Source of the DNA: Leifsonia xyli
GTDB lineage: Bacteria; Actinomycetota; Actinomycetes; Actinomycetales; Microbacteriaceae
DNA length: 64,000 bases
Assembly: GCA_001647635.1 (NCBI GenBank)
Contig: CP014761.1
Span: forward strand, 3,410,001-3,474,000
Direction: 5' to 3'
A model generated the notes under the pieces. The model saw only the letters and a list, made by a program, of their open reading frames with translations, was not told the origin of the DNA and searched no databases. The position numbers and the translations under genes were made by a program. Shown piece after piece: positions 56,322 to 64,000 of the stretch. Within the stretch, counting starts at the first letter, position 1. Every line of letters starts with the position of its first letter.

Positions 56322-57329
56322 ATGGACATCGACCTCAGCGTCTTGCGTCTCATGGAGCGCGAGAAGGAGATCCCGTTCGACGAGCTGGTGCAGATCATCG
56401 AACAGGCCATCCTGACCGCCTATCTGAAGCACACCAACCAGGCCGACCACCGGCACGGTCACAGCGACCAGCCGCCGGCCGCGCGCGTGCACCTCGACCG
56501 CAAGACCGGGCATGTCACCGTCTACGTGCCCGAGCGCGACGAGGAGGGCAACGTCATCGGCGAGGCCGAGGACAGCCCGAGCGACTTCGGCCGCATCGCC
56601 GCCTTCGCGGCCAAGCAGGTCATCAACCAGCGTCTGCGTGACATCGCCGACGACGCGGTGCTGGGCGAGTTCCGGGGCCGCGAGGGGGACATCGTCGCCG
56701 GTGTCATCCAGCAGGGCCCGAACCCGCGGATGATCCACATCGACCTCGGCACGGTGGAGGCCATCCTCCCGCCCGAGGAGCAGGTGCCGGGCGAGGAGTA
56801 CACGCACGGCTCGCGCATCCGCGTCTACGTCACGAGCGTGACGAAGGGACCGAAGGGCCCGTCGATCACGGTGTCGCGCACGCATCCGGCGCTCGTCCGC
56901 AAGCTGTTCGCGCTCGAGGTCCCGGAGATCGCGAGCGGCGTTGTCGAGATCGTCTCGCTGGCCCGCGAGGCCGGACACCGTACGAAGATCGCCGTGCGCG
57001 CGACCGAGCCGGGCGTGAACGCCAAGGGCGCCTGCATCGGCGAGCTCGGGCAGCGCGTCCGGGCGGTCACAGCGGAGCTGAACAACGAGAAGATCGACAT
57101 CGTCGACTACTCGCCCGACCTCGCGACCTTCGTGTCGAGTGCGCTGAGCCCGGCAAAGGTCACCAGCGCTTTCGTGATCGACGAGTCGCTGAAGGCCGTT
57201 CGGGCGCTCGTGCCCGACTACCAGCTGTCGCTCGCGATCGGCAAGGAGGGCCAGAACGCCCGCCTCGCCGCGAAGCTGACGGGCGCGAAAATCGACATCC
57301 AGCCCGATTCGATCCTCGACCGCGACTGA
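56322..57329 (+). CDS. nusA: Transcription termination/antitermination protein NusA
   Basis: This 335-residue RNA polymerase-binding protein has the N-terminal domain (LSVLRLMEREKEIPFDELVQ), an S1 domain (GDIVAGVIQQGPNPRMIHIDLG), and two KH domains (GACIGELGQRVRAV; SLAIGKEGQNARLAAKLTGAKIDI). It lacks the C-terminal repeats of E. coli NusA, as is normal for actinobacteria. The start is ATG at 56322 behind AGAGGAGG. Its last twelve codons, including the stop, are repeated 108 bases downstream. Confidence 0.97.
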   Translation: MDIDLSVLRLMEREKEIPFDELVQIIEQAILTAYLKHTNQADHRHGHSDQPPAARVHLDRKTGHVTVYVPERDEEGNVIGEAEDSPSDFGRIAAFAAKQVINQRLRDIADDAVLGEFRGREGDIVAGVIQQGPNPRMIHIDLGTVEAILPPEEQVPGEEYTHGSRIRVYVTSVTKGPKGPSITVSRTHPALVRKLFALEVPEIASGVVEIVSLAREAGHRTKIAVRATEPGVNAKGACIGELGQRVRAVTAELNNEKIDIVDYSPDLATFVSSALSPAKVTSAFVIDESLKAVRALVPDYQLSLAIGKEGQNARLAAKLTGAKIDIQPDSILDRD

Positions 57330-57349
57330 TCGATGTCGATCTTCGCGCC
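57282..57349. repeat. 18-bp inverted repeat spanning the nusA stop
   Basis: Bases 57282-57299 (inside nusA) and 57332-57349 (after the stop) are reverse complements with a single mismatch. The downstream arm is an inverted copy of coding sequence. The 32-base loop holds the rest of nusA. Confidence 0.9.
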
Positions 57350-57439
57350 GTGCCGACGCGGCGGAGCCGTGGCGCCACGGTTGCCGCAGGCACCCAAGCA
57401 CAGCATCCAGCCCGATTCGATCCTCGACCGCGACTGATC
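57296..57439 (+). repeat. 36-bp perfect direct repeat of the nusA 3' end
   Basis: Bases 57296-57331 (the last codons of nusA with TGATC) recur exactly at 57404-57439, a start-to-start distance of 108. Between them lie the inverted arm and a palindrome. The second copy is not in a gene. It looks like a scar of a rearrangement. Confidence 0.95.
57350..57393. repeat. Nested GC-rich palindrome after nusA
   Basis: GTGCC...GGCAC, GCGGC...GCCGC and the perfect CCGTGGC/GCCACGG (57367-57380) pair in order around a single centre, giving 17 pairs interrupted by small bulges. It would serve as a terminator for nusA or may be a mobile palindromic unit. Confidence 0.8.
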
Positions 57440-57452
57440 CGCTGCGGCTGAC

Positions 57453-57466
57453 GCGCGGCGCCGCGC
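57453..57466. terminator. Perfect 14-base palindrome before the cell-wall-binding gene stop
   Basis: GCGCGGCGCCGCGC lies 8 bases beyond the stop of the minus-strand gene (57474). It is self-complementary and could help end transcription from either side, but it has no loop or U-run. Confidence 0.3.
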
Positions 57467-57473
57467 CGGCGGC

Positions 57474-59921
57474 CTACTTCACGTAGGCCGCCAGCGCCGT
57501 CTGCACGCCGTCGCCGATCACGTTCTCGCCTCCCACGAGGGCGATGTGTCCCGGTCCGATCCGGTTCAGCTGCGCCCCGACGCTGGGCGGCACGGAACCG
57601 GCGAGCGTCAGGAGGAGCGGCGCTCCGCTCTTCCCGGCGGCGGCCGACGCCGACAGCGCGTCGGGGAAGTCGACCCCCGAGGACACGAACGCCGACGACG
57701 TGCCCGCGGCGAAGGCGGCAGCGGCGGCGGCGCTGGTCTCGAACCGGTCGGAGCCGCTCACCCGGGTGACCGATCCTGTCGTGTACGCCTTGAGACCGGC
57801 TAGCACCGCATCCGACACCGCCGCCGGGCCTCCGACGACCACGATCGACTTCGGCGCGAGCCGTTTCAGCTCCGTGGCGATGGGCGTCGGAACCCACGAC
57901 TGGGTGGTCAGCAGCAGCGACGCCCCCGGCGTGCGGGCGGCCAGGGCTCCTGCCGACAGCGCATCCGGGAACGACTCGCCCGACACCAGGTAGGCGACAT
58001 CCGCACCGACGGTGGCGGTGGCCCGCGAGAGGGCCGCGCTGGTCTCGTACCGGTCGCCTCCCGAGACCCGCGTGACCGTTCCGGTCGTGAAGCCCTTCAG
58101 CTGCGTGACCACGCTCTCGGCGACGCTGTTCGCCCCGCCGAGCACCACGATCTTGCCGGGATGGAGGCGCTGCAGCTCCGTCTGCACGGCCGCAGGGATC
58201 GCAGTCGGCTGCACGAGCAGCATGGGTCCGCCTGCACGCGCGGCCGCCGCCGAGCCGGACAGCGCATCCGGGAACTGCAGCCCCGAAGCGATGTAGGCGA
58301 CCGGCGCGTTCGCCGGGAAGGAGGCCGCCGACACTGCGGCACTGGTGGCGAACCGGTCGTCGCCGGCCACTCGTCCGACCTTCTGCGCGCTGGCCGGGAG
58401 TGAGTAGGCGCGCAGCTTGCCGCCGCCGTCGGTGAAGTACAGCGCGCCGTTGACGACGATCGGGCTCTGCCAGTGCAGCCCGCTCGCCCCGGCCGACGCG
58501 TCCGTCCACAGCTGCGCGCCGGTCGCCGGGTTCAGCGCCCGGACGCCGTTGCGCGACAGGTAGAACAGCACTCCGCCCGCGATCACCGGCGTCGTTCCCG
58601 CGACGGTCTGCGACCAGACCGGCGTGAGCGAGGGGTTCCCGGCGCTCGCGGTCAGCTTCAGCGCCGAGATGCCGCTGTTGTTGGCGATGAAGACCCACGA
58701 GGCGCCCGAACCGTCCACCCAGTCGGCCGGCTGGGTGAGCACCTGGCCTCCTTGCGGGACGGCGATGTTCTGCAACTCGCCGCCAACGGGGCCGGCGTGA
58801 CCCGAGCCGTTCAGGTTCGCGGTGTTCAGCAGGCGGATGCGGGAATCCTTGCCGCTCTGCACGGCGAGGTGGGTGTAGTTCGAGCCGGCCGGCGGCGCAA
58901 CGACCTGCGGCGCGGTGCTGCCGAGGTCGAGGTCCTGCTGGTTCAGCTGCGTGTAGTTCGACGGGGTGTAGCTGTCGACCGGGCCGCCGCCCGATCCGGT
59001 GCCGTCGGGGTTGATGGCGAGCACCGTGTCGCCCCAGTTCCGGGAGCCGTCGAACACCGAGTTGCCGGTGGAGAACAGGATCCGCTGCGTGCCGGGATCC
59101 CACACCACGCTCGGGCGCGCCCACACCGCCGACTGCACGTTCGCGCATCCGCCCGCGGCGAGGTGGCCGGTGTTGTCGCTGCAGAGGGAGTTGAAGACCC
59201 GCTGGGACCCGCTGGCCAGGTCGATGGTGGTGACGTGGCCCTGGTAGTCGCCCCGGTCGCCGGGATAGCCGCCGTTGGAGACGTACAGATAGGTGTGGCC
59301 GCCGGTGGTCACGATCGTCAGCGCCGGCGAGCTCTTCTCGTCGTACGGCTTGACGGTCGCCACCTGCGGCCAGCCGCCGCCGATGGTCTCCGCGCCCGAG
59401 CCCGTCGCGTACTTGTGCACCTTGCCGTCGAGTCCGTAGCTGTACACGAAGGCGCCGCTCGGGTCGACGGCGGGGGAGGAGGTGGTGTAGCAGGTGGTCG
59501 AGCCGTTGTTGATCTTGCACGATCCCGGACCGTTCTGATGCGCCCACACCTCCGCGCCGGTGCGGGCGTCGGTGGCGGTGATCCAGCCGTCCTTCGTGGT
59601 CGTGAAGAGCAGGTCGCGCGTCCCTCCCGCCGTCTGGACGACCGGCTGTTCGACGGGCGGGCCGTCCGACACGCCGCGGAGCGTCGCCGTGAACAGCGGC
59701 GTCAGGCCGCCGACGGTCGACGGAATGATCTGCGTCTCCGCGGCGTTGACACCGTAGTGCGAGGGCCCGTTCCCGAACTGGCTCCACGCGACGGGCGCCG
59801 CCTCGGCTGGTGCGACCGCCGGCTGCACGACCGCGAGAGCGGTGGCGGCCAGCGCCGCGGCCAGGGTGAGGTGGAGCAGGCGTCGTCCTGCGGGATGCGC
59901 GTCGTCGCGATGAGTGGTCAT
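57474..59921 (-). CDS. Secreted beta-propeller protein with three cell-wall-binding repeats
   Basis: This 815-residue protein has a signal peptide (LLHLTLAAALAATALAVVQPAVAPAEA, cleaved near residue 43), then a PQQ-like beta-propeller of about 480 residues with repeated blades (DARTGAEVWAHQN; NPATGAQLWTDAS). The last 290 residues are three CWB2 (cell wall binding repeat 2) units starting VGRVAGDDRFATSAAVS, VTRVSGGDRYETSAALS and VTRVSGSDRFETSAAAA. CWB2 domains attach proteins to wall polymers in Gram-positives. Two nearby Cys pairs in the propeller may be disulfides. It lies between nusA and ylxR, on the other strand. The ligand is unknown. A GGAGGGACC ribosome binding site precedes the ATG. 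Confidence 0.9.
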   Translation of the reverse strand: MTTHRDDAHPAGRRLLHLTLAAALAATALAVVQPAVAPAEAAPVAWSQFGNGPSHYGVNAAETQIIPSTVGGLTPLFTATLRGVSDGPPVEQPVVQTAGGTRDLLFTTTKDGWITATDARTGAEVWAHQNGPGSCKINNGSTTCYTTSSPAVDPSGAFVYSYGLDGKVHKYATGSGAETIGGGWPQVATVKPYDEKSSPALTIVTTGGHTYLYVSNGGYPGDRGDYQGHVTTIDLASGSQRVFNSLCSDNTGHLAAGGCANVQSAVWARPSVVWDPGTQRILFSTGNSVFDGSRNWGDTVLAINPDGTGSGGGPVDSYTPSNYTQLNQQDLDLGSTAPQVVAPPAGSNYTHLAVQSGKDSRIRLLNTANLNGSGHAGPVGGELQNIAVPQGGQVLTQPADWVDGSGASWVFIANNSGISALKLTASAGNPSLTPVWSQTVAGTTPVIAGGVLFYLSRNGVRALNPATGAQLWTDASAGASGLHWQSPIVVNGALYFTDGGGKLRAYSLPASAQKVGRVAGDDRFATSAAVSAASFPANAPVAYIASGLQFPDALSGSAAAARAGGPMLLVQPTAIPAAVQTELQRLHPGKIVVLGGANSVAESVVTQLKGFTTGTVTRVSGGDRYETSAALSRATATVGADVAYLVSGESFPDALSAGALAARTPGASLLLTTQSWVPTPIATELKRLAPKSIVVVGGPAAVSDAVLAGLKAYTTGSVTRVSGSDRFETSAAAAAAFAAGTSSAFVSSGVDFPDALSASAAAGKSGAPLLLTLAGSVPPSVGAQLNRIGPGHIALVGGENVIGDGVQTALAAYVK

Positions 59922-59999
59922 GGTCCCTCCCTGTGCGAGTCTCCCCCGAGAGGGGGACACCTGCCAGTCCTCCACACGGCGGACAGGGCGGGGGACGAC

Positions 60000-60005
60000 T
60001 AGCCT
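60000..60005 (+). promoter_or_regulatory. Candidate -10 element for ylxR-infB
   Basis: TAGCCT lies 53 bases before the ylxR start. Because ylxR-infB is cut off from nusA by an opposed gene and hairpins, it needs a promoter of its own, and this is the best candidate. No good -35 is seen. Confidence 0.4.
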
Positions 60006-60058
60006 GGAACGGGCGGCCGGCGCCGCCAGGTTCGGCGCAGCGCGCCGGGAGGAGTAAG

Positions 60059-60310
60059 ATGGAACCCGTCAGAACGTGCGTCGGATGCCGTTCTCGCGCT
60101 CCCCGATCCTCTCTTCTGAGGGTCGTCGTCCAGGAATCGGAACTCGTGGCGGACCCGTCCGCCACCCGGCCGGGGCGGGGCGCGTGGCTTCATCCGACAG
60201 CCGAGTGCTTCGACCTCGCGGTCAAGCGCCGGGCCTTCGGCCGGGCGCTCCGCGTAGAAGGAGCCCTCGACACCGCGGCCATCCGGTCGCAATTCATTAG
60301 AACAGGCTGA
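60059..60310 (+). CDS. ylxR: YlxR family RNA-binding protein
   Basis: This 83-residue protein has the YlxR (DUF448) motif EPVRTCVGCRSRAPRSSLLRVV and the RPGRGAWLHPTAECFDLAVKRRAF region. Homologues bind RNA (recently shown to regulate RNase P in some firmicutes). The start is ATG at 60059 behind GGGAGGAGTAAG. It usually lies between nusA and infB; here infB follows after 104 bases. Confidence 0.93.
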   Translation: MEPVRTCVGCRSRAPRSSLLRVVVQESELVADPSATRPGRGAWLHPTAECFDLAVKRRAFGRALRVEGALDTAAIRSQFIRTG

Positions 60311-60381
60311 AGAAGTTGACTTCACATGAGTGACAACCGATGAGCGGCTCGAAATGAGTACCGTCCGCTACTAACGCCTGC

Positions 60382-60410
60382 CCTGTCCGGGGTAGGCCCC
60401 CAGACAGGAG
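60382..60410 (+). promoter_or_regulatory. Hairpin covering the infB ribosome binding site
   Basis: CCTGTC (60382-60387) pairs with GACAGG (60403-60408), extended by GGGG/CCCC inside. The right arm contains the AGGAG that binds the ribosome, 4 bases before the GTG start. Folding would reduce infB translation. Confidence 0.6.
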
Positions 60411-60414
60411 AATT

Positions 60415-63192
60415 GTGGCTGCAAAACCACGCGTACACGAGGTCGCGAGCGAACTCGGCGTCGACAGCAAGGTCGCGCTCGCGAAGCTCAAGGAGATGGG
60501 CGAGTTCGTCAAGGGACCGTCCTCGAGCATCGAGCCTCCGGTAGCACGCAAGCTGCGTGCCGCCCTCGAGGCCGAGGGTGCGAAGCCGTCCGCCGACAAG
60601 GCGACCGCTTCCGCCCCCAAGGCGCCGTCGCAGGCGCCGCGTCCGGCGGCACCGCGTCCGCCGCAGGCGTCCGGATCGTCCGACGCATCCACCGCCGCCG
60701 GCCCCAAGCCGTCGGCCCCGATGTCGGTCGCCGAGCGTCAGGCCGCGGCTGAGAAGGCTGCCGCCGAGAAGGCGGCCGAGAAGGCCGCGGAGACCTCCGC
60801 CCCGAGCTCGTCGAGCCAGGGCAAGCCGTCCACGCCCGACACCGCGAAGCCCGCGGGGCCGCGCCCCGGCGCCGGCAGCATCCCGCGTCCGAGCGCTCCG
60901 CGCCCGGGCAACAACCCCTACTCGAGCAACCAGGGCATGGGCCAGCGCCCGCCGCGTCCGGGCAACAACCCGTTCTCGTCGTCGCAGGGCATGGGCCAGC
61001 GTCCCTCGCCCGGCAACATCCCGCGTCCGACCCCGCCGCGCCCCGGCTCGCCGCGCGTCGGCGCGCCCGGCCAGGGCGGCGGCAACCGTCCCGGTCGTCC
61101 GGGCGGTGGCGGCGGCGGTCGTCCCGGCTTCCAGCAGCGTCCCGGCAGCGGTGGCGGTGCAGGTGCGGGGGCCGGTGGCGGCTTCCAGCGGCCCGGCGGC
61201 GGCTTCGGCGGCCCGCGCCCGGGTGGCGGCGGCGGTCGTGGCCGTGGTCCCGGCGGCGGTACCGCCGGTGCGTTCGGTCGCGGTGGCGGCAAGAGCAAGG
61301 CACGCAAGTCGAAGCGCGCGAAGCGCCAGGAATTCGAGATGCGGGAGGCCCCGTCGCTGGGCGGCGTGACCGTACCCCGCGGCAACGGCGACACGGTCAT
61401 CCGGCTGCGTCGTGGCTCCTCGATCTCCGACTTCGCCGACAAGATCGACGCGAACCCCGCGTCGCTGGTCACCGTCCTCTTCCACCTGGGCGAGATGGCG
61501 ACCGCGACCGAGTCGCTCGACGAGGCCACCTTCGAGGTGCTCGGCGATGAGCTGGGCTACAAGATCCAGGTCGTCTCGCCCGAGGACGAGGACAAGGAGC
61601 TCCTGGAGGGCTTCGACATCGACCTCGACGCCGAGCTGGAGGGCGAGTCCGACGAGGACCTCGAGATCCGTCCGCCGGTCGTCACCGTCATGGGTCACGT
61701 CGACCACGGTAAGACCCGACTGCTCGACGCCATCCGCAACGCGAACGTCGTCGCGGGCGAGGCCGGCGGCATCACCCAGCACATCGGTGCGTACCAGGTG
61801 TGGACGGAGCACGACGGCATCGAGCGTGCCATCACCTTCATCGACACCCCGGGTCACGAGGCGTTCACCGCCATGCGTGCCCGTGGTGCGCAGGTCACGG
61901 ACATCGCGATCCTCGTGGTCGCGGCGGACGACGGCATCATGCCGCAGACCATCGAGGCGCTGAACCACGCCCAGGCGGCCGGCGTCCCGATCGTGGTCGC
62001 GGTGAACAAGATCGACAAGCCCGATGCCAACCCGGCGAAGGTGCGTCAGCAGCTCACCGAGTTCGGTCTGGTGGCGGAGGAGTACGGCGGCGACGTCCTG
62101 TTCGTCGACGTCTCGGCCCGCAACAACATCGGCATCGACGACCTGCTCGACGCGGTGCTGCTCACCGCAGACGCCGGTCTCGACCTCCGTGCGAACCCCA
62201 ACAAGGACGCACGTGGTGTCGCGATCGAGGCGAAGCTCGACAAGGGCCGCGGCGCCGTGGCGACCGTGCTCATCCAGTCCGGAACACTCCGGGTGGGCGA
62301 CGCTATCGTGGCCGGCACTGCTTACGGCCGTGTGCGTGCGATGGCCGACGAGAACGGCGACCCGGTCTTCGAGGCCGCCCCGGCTCGTCCGGTCCAGGTG
62401 CAGGGTCTCTCCAGCGTCCCGCGCGCCGGTGACACCTTCCTCGTCACCGAGGAGGACCGCACCGCGCGTCAGATCGCCGAGAAGCGCGAGGCCGCCGAGC
62501 GCAACGCGCAGCTGGCGAAGGCCCGCAAGCGCATCTCGCTCGAGGACTTCACCCGCGCTCTGGAAGAAGGCAAGGTCGAGGCGCTCAACCTCATCATCAA
62601 GGGCGACGTGTCCGGTGCCGTGGAGGCGCTGGAGGAGTCGCTCATGAAGATCGACGTCGACGAGTCGGTGAGCCTGCGCATCCTGCACCGCGGTGTGGGT
62701 GCGATCACCGAGTCGGACATCGACCTGGCGACCATCGACAACGCGATCGTGATCGGCTTCAACGTCCGCCCGGACGTGAAGGCGCGCGAGCGTGCTGCCC
62801 GCGAGGGTGTGGATGTCCGCTTCTACTCGGTCATCTACAACGCCATCGAGGACATTGAGAACTCGCTGAAGGGCATGCTCAAGCCCGAGTTCGAAGAGGT
62901 CCAGTCGGGTGTCGCCGAGATCCGCGAGGTGTTCCGCTCCTCGAAGTTCGGCAACATCGCCGGTGTCATCGTCCGGTCCGGAACGATCACTCGCAACGCC
63001 AAGGCGCGCGTCATCCGCGACGGCGTCGTGGTGGGGGACAACCTCGCCATCGAGTCGCTGCGCCGGTTCAAGGACGACGTCACGGAGGTCCGTACGGACT
63101 TCGAGGCCGGTATCGGCCTCGGCAAGTACAACGACATCCAGATCGGTGACGAGATCGAGACCACGGAGCTTCGCGAGAAGCCTCGCGTGTAG
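60415..63192 (+). CDS. infB: Translation initiation factor IF-2
   Basis: This 925-residue GTPase brings initiator tRNA to the ribosome. The N-terminal IF2N domain ([26 protein letters not shown]) is followed by a long Pro/Gly/Arg-rich disordered region to about residue 295, a second IF2N-like domain, the G domain with GHVDHGKT near residue 426, DTPGHEAF and NKID, and the C-terminal C1/C2 domains. The start is GTG at 60415. The G/P-rich linker is typical of actinobacteria. Confidence 0.97.
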   Translation: MAAKPRVHEVASELGVDSKVALAKLKEMGEFVKGPSSSIEPPVARKLRAALEAEGAKPSADKATASAPKAPSQAPRPAAPRPPQASGSSDASTAAGPKPSAPMSVAERQAAAEKAAAEKAAEKAAETSAPSSSSQGKPSTPDTAKPAGPRPGAGSIPRPSAPRPGNNPYSSNQGMGQRPPRPGNNPFSSSQGMGQRPSPGNIPRPTPPRPGSPRVGAPGQGGGNRPGRPGGGGGGRPGFQQRPGSGGGAGAGAGGGFQRPGGGFGGPRPGGGGGRGRGPGGGTAGAFGRGGGKSKARKSKRAKRQEFEMREAPSLGGVTVPRGNGDTVIRLRRGSSISDFADKIDANPASLVTVLFHLGEMATATESLDEATFEVLGDELGYKIQVVSPEDEDKELLEGFDIDLDAELEGESDEDLEIRPPVVTVMGHVDHGKTRLLDAIRNANVVAGEAGGITQHIGAYQVWTEHDGIERAITFIDTPGHEAFTAMRARGAQVTDIAILVVAADDGIMPQTIEALNHAQAAGVPIVVAVNKIDKPDANPAKVRQQLTEFGLVAEEYGGDVLFVDVSARNNIGIDDLLDAVLLTADAGLDLRANPNKDARGVAIEAKLDKGRGAVATVLIQSGTLRVGDAIVAGTAYGRVRAMADENGDPVFEAAPARPVQVQGLSSVPRAGDTFLVTEEDRTARQIAEKREAAERNAQLAKARKRISLEDFTRALEEGKVEALNLIIKGDVSGAVEALEESLMKIDVDESVSLRILHRGVGAITESDIDLATIDNAIVIGFNVRPDVKARERAAREGVDVRFYSVIYNAIEDIENSLKGMLKPEFEEVQSGVAEIREVFRSSKFGNIAGVIVRSGTITRNAKARVIRDGVVVGDNLAIESLRRFKDDVTEVRTDFEAGIGLGKYNDIQIGDEIETTELREKPRV

Positions 63193-63198
63193 TCGCGA

Positions 63199-63232
63199 AC
63201 GATGGCCGGTGGCTGACGCCACCGGCCATCGT
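63199..63232 (+). terminator. Perfect 15-bp hairpin between infB and rbfA
   Basis: Arms at 63199-63213 and 63218-63232 pair completely around TGAC, 7 bases after the infB stop. There is no U-run. It ends 18 bases before the rbfA start and may partly terminate or process the transcript. Confidence 0.65.
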
Positions 63233-63250
63233 GCTTGAAGGGAGAGAATC

Positions 63251-63697
63251 ATGGCCGATCCGGCACGCGCGAGGAAGCTCGCGGACAGGATCAAGGAGAT
63301 CATCGCCAAGCGGCTCGACCGCGGCCTGCGCGACCCGCGCCTGGGCTTCGTGACCATCACGGACGTCCAGGTGACCGGCGACCTGCAGCACGCGACCGTG
63401 TTCTACACGGTGTACGGCACCGAGCAGGAGCGCGAGGACTCGGCGGCGGCGCTCAAGGCGGCGACCGGGATGCTGCGCAGCGAGGTGGGCAAGAACATCA
63501 CCGCGCGGCTGACGCCGACGCTGGAGTTCCAGCTCGACGCCATCCCCGAGAACGCAGCCCACATCGAGGACCTGCTGCGGGAAGCGCGCGAGCGCGACAC
63601 CACGGTCGCGGGCCTCGCGGCGGGCGCGAGCTACGCCGGCGACGAGGATCCGTACGTCAAGCCGCGTGAGTACGACGAGGACGCCGAGGAGGAGTGA
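63251..63697 (+). CDS. rbfA: Ribosome-binding factor A
   Basis: This 148-residue KH-like protein matures the 30S subunit. The motifs KEIIAKRLDRGLRDPRLGFVTITDV and GMLRSEVGKNITARLTPTLEFQLD are typical. The C terminus is acidic. A GAAGGGAGAG ribosome binding site precedes the ATG at 63251. It follows infB in the usual order, after the hairpin. Confidence 0.95.
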   Translation: MADPARARKLADRIKEIIAKRLDRGLRDPRLGFVTITDVQVTGDLQHATVFYTVYGTEQEREDSAAALKAATGMLRSEVGKNITARLTPTLEFQLDAIPENAAHIEDLLREARERDTTVAGLAAGASYAGDEDPYVKPREYDEDAEEE

Positions 63698-63723
63698 CCT
63701 CCCGCCCGGGTCGGGGTCGGTCC

Positions 63724-63729
63724 TAGGCT
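63724..63729 (+). promoter_or_regulatory. Candidate -10 element of a leaderless YCII message
   Basis: TAGGCT is followed by GACGGC and the ATG at 63736, the same six-base spacing as for ogt and the aldo/keto reductase. Confidence 0.5.
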
Positions 63730-63735
63730 GACGGC

Positions 63736-64000
63736 ATGTTCGCCGTCTCGTTCTACGACCCCGATCCGGATGCCTCACCCGAGCGCTTCCAGCGCATCGC
63801 CGAGGCGTACCCGCGACATCGCGCCTACCTCGACGAGTTCGCGAAGAGCGGCGATGTGCTGATGATCGGCACCTTCGGCGAGCCGATGACCCAGGGGTCG
63901 ATGGCGATCTTCCGTTCGCGCGAGGCCGCCGAGCGATTCCGCGACAGCGACCCGTTCGTCACCGAGGGGCTCGTGTACCGGTCCCGCATCCTCGACTGGG
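63736..64000 (+). CDS. YCII-related domain protein, cut by the right edge
   Basis: Eighty-eight residues are visible (MFAVSFYDPDPDASPERFQRIAEAYPRHR...), with the YciI-like features LDEFAKSGDVLMIGTFGEP, REAAERFRDSDPFV and EGLVYRSRILDW near the C terminus. The family has about 95-100 residues, so nearly the whole protein is seen. YCII proteins are small ferredoxin-like proteins, often of unknown role; the His-Asp pair proposed as catalytic in YciI may correspond to His28 and Asp80, though this is uncertain. Confidence 0.75.
   Translation, partial: MFAVSFYDPDPDASPERFQRIAEAYPRHRAYLDEFAKSGDVLMIGTFGEPMTQGSMAIFRSREAAERFRDSDPFVTEGLVYRSRILDW

Noticed and set aside
57474..59921. The cell-wall-binding gene as cargo of an insertion sequence
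   Set aside because: No transposase, integrase or terminal inverted repeats bracket the gene; only the nusA-side duplication is seen.
57160..60165. A 1001-codon frame overlapping the cell-wall-binding gene
   Set aside because: It is an Arg/Pro/Ala-rich shadow in another frame of the same strand; the CWB2 frame has a signal peptide and clear domains.
60322..63360. A 1012-codon open frame antisense to infB
   Set aside because: It mirrors infB codon by codon and has no recognisable domain; infB is certain on the plus strand.

Overview
The window is high-GC DNA (roughly 70 percent GC by eye) from a Gram-positive actinobacterium. Protein similarity and gene content point to the family Microbacteriaceae (Leifsonia-like); this is inferred from recognisable proteins, not from a search. 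Support comes from the block argS-lysA-hom-thrC-thrB-rho-prfA ... tsaC-wecA-atp operon, many GTG starts, ATGA/GTGA stop-start overlaps, an actinobacterial Rho with a large N-terminal insertion, and TANNNT -10 elements placed so that some mRNAs would be leaderless.

Layout. 1-6.8 kb (minus): a sugar operon with a ROK regulator, a CUT1-type ABC importer (binding protein and two permeases), a family 4 glycosidase carrying a frameshift, and a BadF-type sugar kinase. 6.9-14 kb: mixed genes including an NAD-dependent epimerase, an MscS channel, a decayed AbiEi/DUF559 gene, an alpha/beta hydrolase, msrB-msrA and an ABC-2 exporter. 14-23.8 kb: rlmC, then a GH3 beta-glucosidase operon with a complete Opp/Dpp-type importer (minus), divergent from a TetR regulator. 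23.8-36.1 kb: tRNA-Arg(CCG), a lipoprotein, argS, a DUF2993 protein, lysA-hom-thrC-thrB, rho and prfA. 36.1-42 kb: an insert-like stretch with inverted prmC, cysK-cysE, a TetR regulator with a DrrAB-like exporter, and a HAD phosphatase. 42-52.9 kb: tsaC, wecA, an AtpI-like protein, atpBEFHAGDC, a P-loop kinase and yaaA. 53-56.2 kb: tag-ogt DNA alkylation repair, an aldo/keto reductase and a DUF1206 protein. 56.3-64 kb: nusA, then an oppositely oriented cell-wall-binding beta-propeller gene, then ylxR-infB-rbfA and a partial YCII gene.

How the genes work together. The two sugar loci look like separate routes for plant or microbial beta-glycosides: one imports and appears to phosphorylate intracellularly before GH4 cleavage, the other imports oligosaccharides and hydrolyses them with GH3. 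The central part makes lysine/threonine/cysteine, terminates transcription and translation, and makes ATP. The right end is the nusA-infB translation/transcription module, split by a surface-protein gene.

The most unusual structure lies at the 3' end of nusA (57282-57466): a 36-bp perfect duplication of the nusA tail, an 18-bp inverted copy of the adjoining nusA sequence and a nested GC-rich palindrome, exactly where the cell-wall-binding gene separates nusA from ylxR-infB. Three genes (GH4, TetR at 39 kb, tsaC) each appear to have lost one base at a G or C run, which may be sequencing error rather than biology.
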